From assembly GCA_024278285.1 (NCBI GenBank), contig JAJRTM010000425.1, positions 1 through 6,943 on the forward strand: a stretch of DNA of 6,943 bases, in the 5' to 3' direction. Position numbers and translations under genes: made by a program. Below are positions 5,868 through 6,943 of this stretch, in pieces; within the stretch, counting starts at the first letter, position 1, and the number at the start of each line of letters is the position of its first letter. The stretch is from Planctomycetota bacterium (lineage in GTDB: Bacteria; Planctomycetota; Planctomycetia; Planctomycetales; Planctomycetaceae). The notes under the pieces were generated by a model. The model was not told the DNA's origin. It made no database searches and worked only from the letters and a program-made list of their open reading frames with translations.

Positions 5868-6499
5868 TTTTTTTTAACGGAATCGTTTCTGGAGTAGCGG
5901 GGTGGTTCTCCCAATGTGCATTGAATGTGCAGATCGGGTGCCAGGTCTTCTACGATATCTTCATGTGTGGTCGCAATCAGAAAGCCGATGCTGGTTCGAT
6001 CAGACAGTTTTCGCAAGTTGAACGCGACGACTTTGGCAAGTGTTCGGTCCAGCGTTGCGGTGAATTCATCGGCGATAATCCAGGTCGGTTTTTTTGAAAT
6101 GGCGAGTGCCAACCGAAATCGATATCGTTGTCCGTCACTTAATTCTGCAGGAGTTCGCAGCATCAGTTGAGCTTCGCTTAACCCGCAGGCGGAGAGAATT
6201 TGCATCCCCTGTTTCACCGGTAATTCGAGGGCGTCGATGAGCGGTTTACTGCCCAGATCGATTTGATCGATATCTAAAACGTCAGACAGTTTGCGAATGG
6301 CGGCTCGCATCAGACTCGATTTTCCTGATCCTGATTCCCCGGTGAAGCAGACGATTTGTGATGGTTCGATCGGAATTTCAAAGTTTTCTGCGATGATGTT
6401 CTGGCCGGTTTCGAAATCGACGCCGAAGCTGTCCATCACCTGGGTGGTCATGGTGGTTCGTTTTTTTGGCAAAAAATCATACGTAACAGATAACTTCAT
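5753..6499 (-). CDS. ABC-type ATPase half of the ABC-ATPase/GNAT protein
   Basis: Read without a frame change this gives 248 residues. The motifs are complete for an ABC nucleotide-binding domain: Walker A GESGSGKSS (54-62, Lys60), signature LSDGQ (120-124), Walker B TWIIADE (139-145, Asp144 and Glu145) and H-loop THED (178-181, His179). There are no membrane segments and no permease gene beside it, so it is a soluble ABC ATPase and not evidently a transporter. Residues 212-248, after the KKK encoded by nine A's, are a low-complexity tail that looks like out-of-frame reading. Shifting one base back at the A-run instead continues into a GNAT domain, giving a 402-residue fusion. The start at 6499 is chosen over an open extension to 6604 because AAGGA (6506-6510) lies six bases upstream and the extension runs through two hairpins. 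Confidence 0.85.
   Translation of the reverse strand: MKLSVTYDFLPKKRTTMTTQVMDSFGVDFETGQNIIAENFEIPIEPSQIVCFTGESGSGKSSLMRAAIRKLSDVLDIDQIDLGSKPLIDALELPVKQGMQILSACGLSEAQLMLRTPAELSDGQRYRFRLALAISKKPTWIIADEFTATLDRTLAKVVAFNLRKLSDRTSIGFLIATTHEDIVEDLAPDLHIQCTLGEPPRYSRNDSVKKKELSVSPRNSGSAKRPSPTGRTSLGGIIDLIHSDLSNM
5867..5875 (-). other. Nine-A slippery run where the ABC and GNAT frames join
   Basis: On the coding strand the sequence is GTT, nine A's, then GAG. The ATPase frame reads AAA AAA AAA GAG; the GNAT frame reads AGA GTT, one base back. The GNAT frame has a TAA overlapping the first two A's, so the change must occur within the run itself. One extra A in the RNA, or a -1 ribosomal slip on A AAA AAA, would restore a full-length fusion. 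Confidence 0.85.
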
Positions 6500-6505
6500 T
6501 TGTTT

Positions 6506-6510
6506 TCCTT
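6506..6510 (-). promoter_or_regulatory. Ribosome binding site of the ABC/GNAT gene
   Basis: AAGGA on the minus strand, six bases before the ATG at 6499, decides the start against the longer open frame. Confidence 0.6.
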
Positions 6511-6519
6511 TGGGCGAGC

Positions 6520-6535
6520 CGATTTTGAAAAATCG
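6520..6535. repeat. Leader hairpin CGATTTT/AAAATCG
   Basis: CGATTTT GA AAAATCG forms 7-bp arms with a 2-base centre, just upstream of the ABC/GNAT ribosome site. It could be an operator-like palindrome or a leader hairpin; nothing further is visible. Confidence 0.45.
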
Positions 6536-6546
6536 TAGTCGTGTAG

Positions 6547-6564
6547 GCTGGGTCAAGACCCAGC
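6547..6564. repeat. Palindrome GCTGGGTC-AA-GACCCAGC
   Basis: The 8-bp perfect arms have an outer GTAG (6543-6546 region) and CTAC (6571-6574) that could extend the fold with a bulge. I recall similar units as dispersed repeats in planctomycetes (memory only). It lies in the probable 5' leader of the ABC/GNAT gene, 48 bases before its start codon. Confidence 0.65.
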
Positions 6565-6702
6565 TTTGTGCTACTAACGTTAAAAGTTTACGACGCTTAC
6601 GCAAATTATTTCAAGGCGAGAACATAACATCAATGAGACATACGAGTTAAACATCGATGCCTTGGTTACCTATTTTTGTTTTTTCGCCACGAAGACTCGA
6701 AC
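6565..6702. other. Intergenic stretch, nothing recognised
   Basis: I see no gene with a ribosome site and no clear promoter here. The piece TTCGCCACGAAGACTCGAA (6683-6701) resembles a phrase common in bacterial intergenic repeats, but a single short copy cannot support a call. Confidence 0.4.
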
Positions 6703-6754
6703 CGGGTAGCTCAGACAATCTGTTCAAGGTTGTCTGAGTGCCGTCAGGCACCCG
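6703..6754 (-). repeat. Three-way-junction repeat, copy II (inverted)
   Basis: This is the same fold as copies I and III in reverse orientation: outer CGGG/CCCG, long hairpin CTCAGACAA (6710-6718) with TTGTCTGAG (6730-6738), and mini-hairpin TGCC GTCA GGCA (6739-6750). The mini-hairpin bases differ from TTGC/GCAA in copy I, but pairing is kept. It faces copy III across about 58 bases whose ends (CGAGGA and TCCTCG) are also inverted. Confidence 0.8.
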
Positions 6755-6771
6755 AGGATTTCAGCGATCAG

Positions 6772-6863
6772 CTTGATGATCAGAATAAGCGAGGCTTGAA
6801 AAACAATTCCTCGGGTTGCTACGCAACTCAGACAACCCTGAACGGGATTGTCTGAGCTACCCG
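6772..6863 (+). repeat. Three-way-junction repeat, copy III (direct repeat of copy I)
   Basis: Bases 6805-6863 are identical to 5050-5108. The leading part, TTGATGATCAGAA, is shared with copy I apart from small indels. Copies I and III are direct repeats 1.75 kb apart, on either side of the ABC/GNAT gene. Confidence 0.85.
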
Positions 6864-6880
6864 GTCTGACTAAAAAATTA

Positions 6881-6910
6881 ATTCGCGAAAATTCACGTTT
6901 ATTCGCGGTT
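6881..6910 (+). repeat. Degenerate 10-base tandem repeat
   Basis: ATTCGCGAAA, ATTCACGTTT and ATTCGCGGTT are three units in exact 10-base phase. The remainder to 6943 shows no gene. The function is unknown. Confidence 0.5.
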
Positions 6911-6943
6911 CGACATCTTCCAATCAAACAAACCGATTTACGC

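Noticed and set aside
6500..6604. Upstream extension of the ABC ATPase to 6604
   Set aside because: It crosses two palindromes, lacks a ribosome site and adds residues unlike an ABC domain; the ATG at 6499 has a good ribosome site.
6684..6720. Possible tRNA pieces: GGGTAGCTCAG resembles a D-arm and GGTTCGAGTC (minus strand) a T-arm
   Set aside because: No acceptor or anticodon stem can be built; the T-arm bases do not pair, and the GGGTAGCTCAG piece belongs to the repeat found three times here.

Overview
The window looks like a planctomycete chromosome of moderate GC. The evidence is a secreted DUF1080 protein, a family heavily expanded in Planctomycetes, and intergenic DNA packed with small structured repeats of a kind I recall from that phylum (memory, not a search). 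It carries the DNA-packaging end of a tailed-phage head module, so I read it as a prophage or a decayed or domesticated phage remnant.

The phage-like genes all lie on the minus strand and read right to left. First comes an ABC-ATPase/GNAT acetyltransferase fusion (6499 to 5292), split by a one-base frame change in a nine-A run. It is followed by a terminase small-subunit-like protein (4995 to 4465), the terminase large subunit (4574 to 3081) and a lambda-type portal protein (1357 to beyond the left edge). The small and large terminase genes overlap by about 110 bases. The small subunit would recognise DNA, the large subunit would cut and pump it, and the portal is the docking ring on the head.

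Between the large terminase and portal genes, where a small head-joining gene often sits, there are instead two plus-strand genes with no packaging role: a secreted DUF1080 protein (1576-2295) and a DUF805 membrane protein (2453-2803). This 1.65 kb block is bordered by inverted copies of a telomere-like 7-base repeat (1431-1460 and 3049-3076), as if it were inserted cargo. Inside it, two inverted pairs of a 17-base hairpin bracket the DUF805 gene, and the stems differ between copies in ways that keep base pairing.

The ABC/GNAT gene is bracketed by direct copies of a roughly 90-bp repeat containing a predicted three-way-junction fold (5019-5108 and 6772-6863); an inverted copy sits at 6703-6754. 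The spaces at 4996-5291 and 6500-6943 hold no credible gene and are largely such repeats. The most interesting points are the frame-shifted ABC/GNAT gene beside a terminase, the bordered cargo in the packaging operon, and the covarying repeat families.
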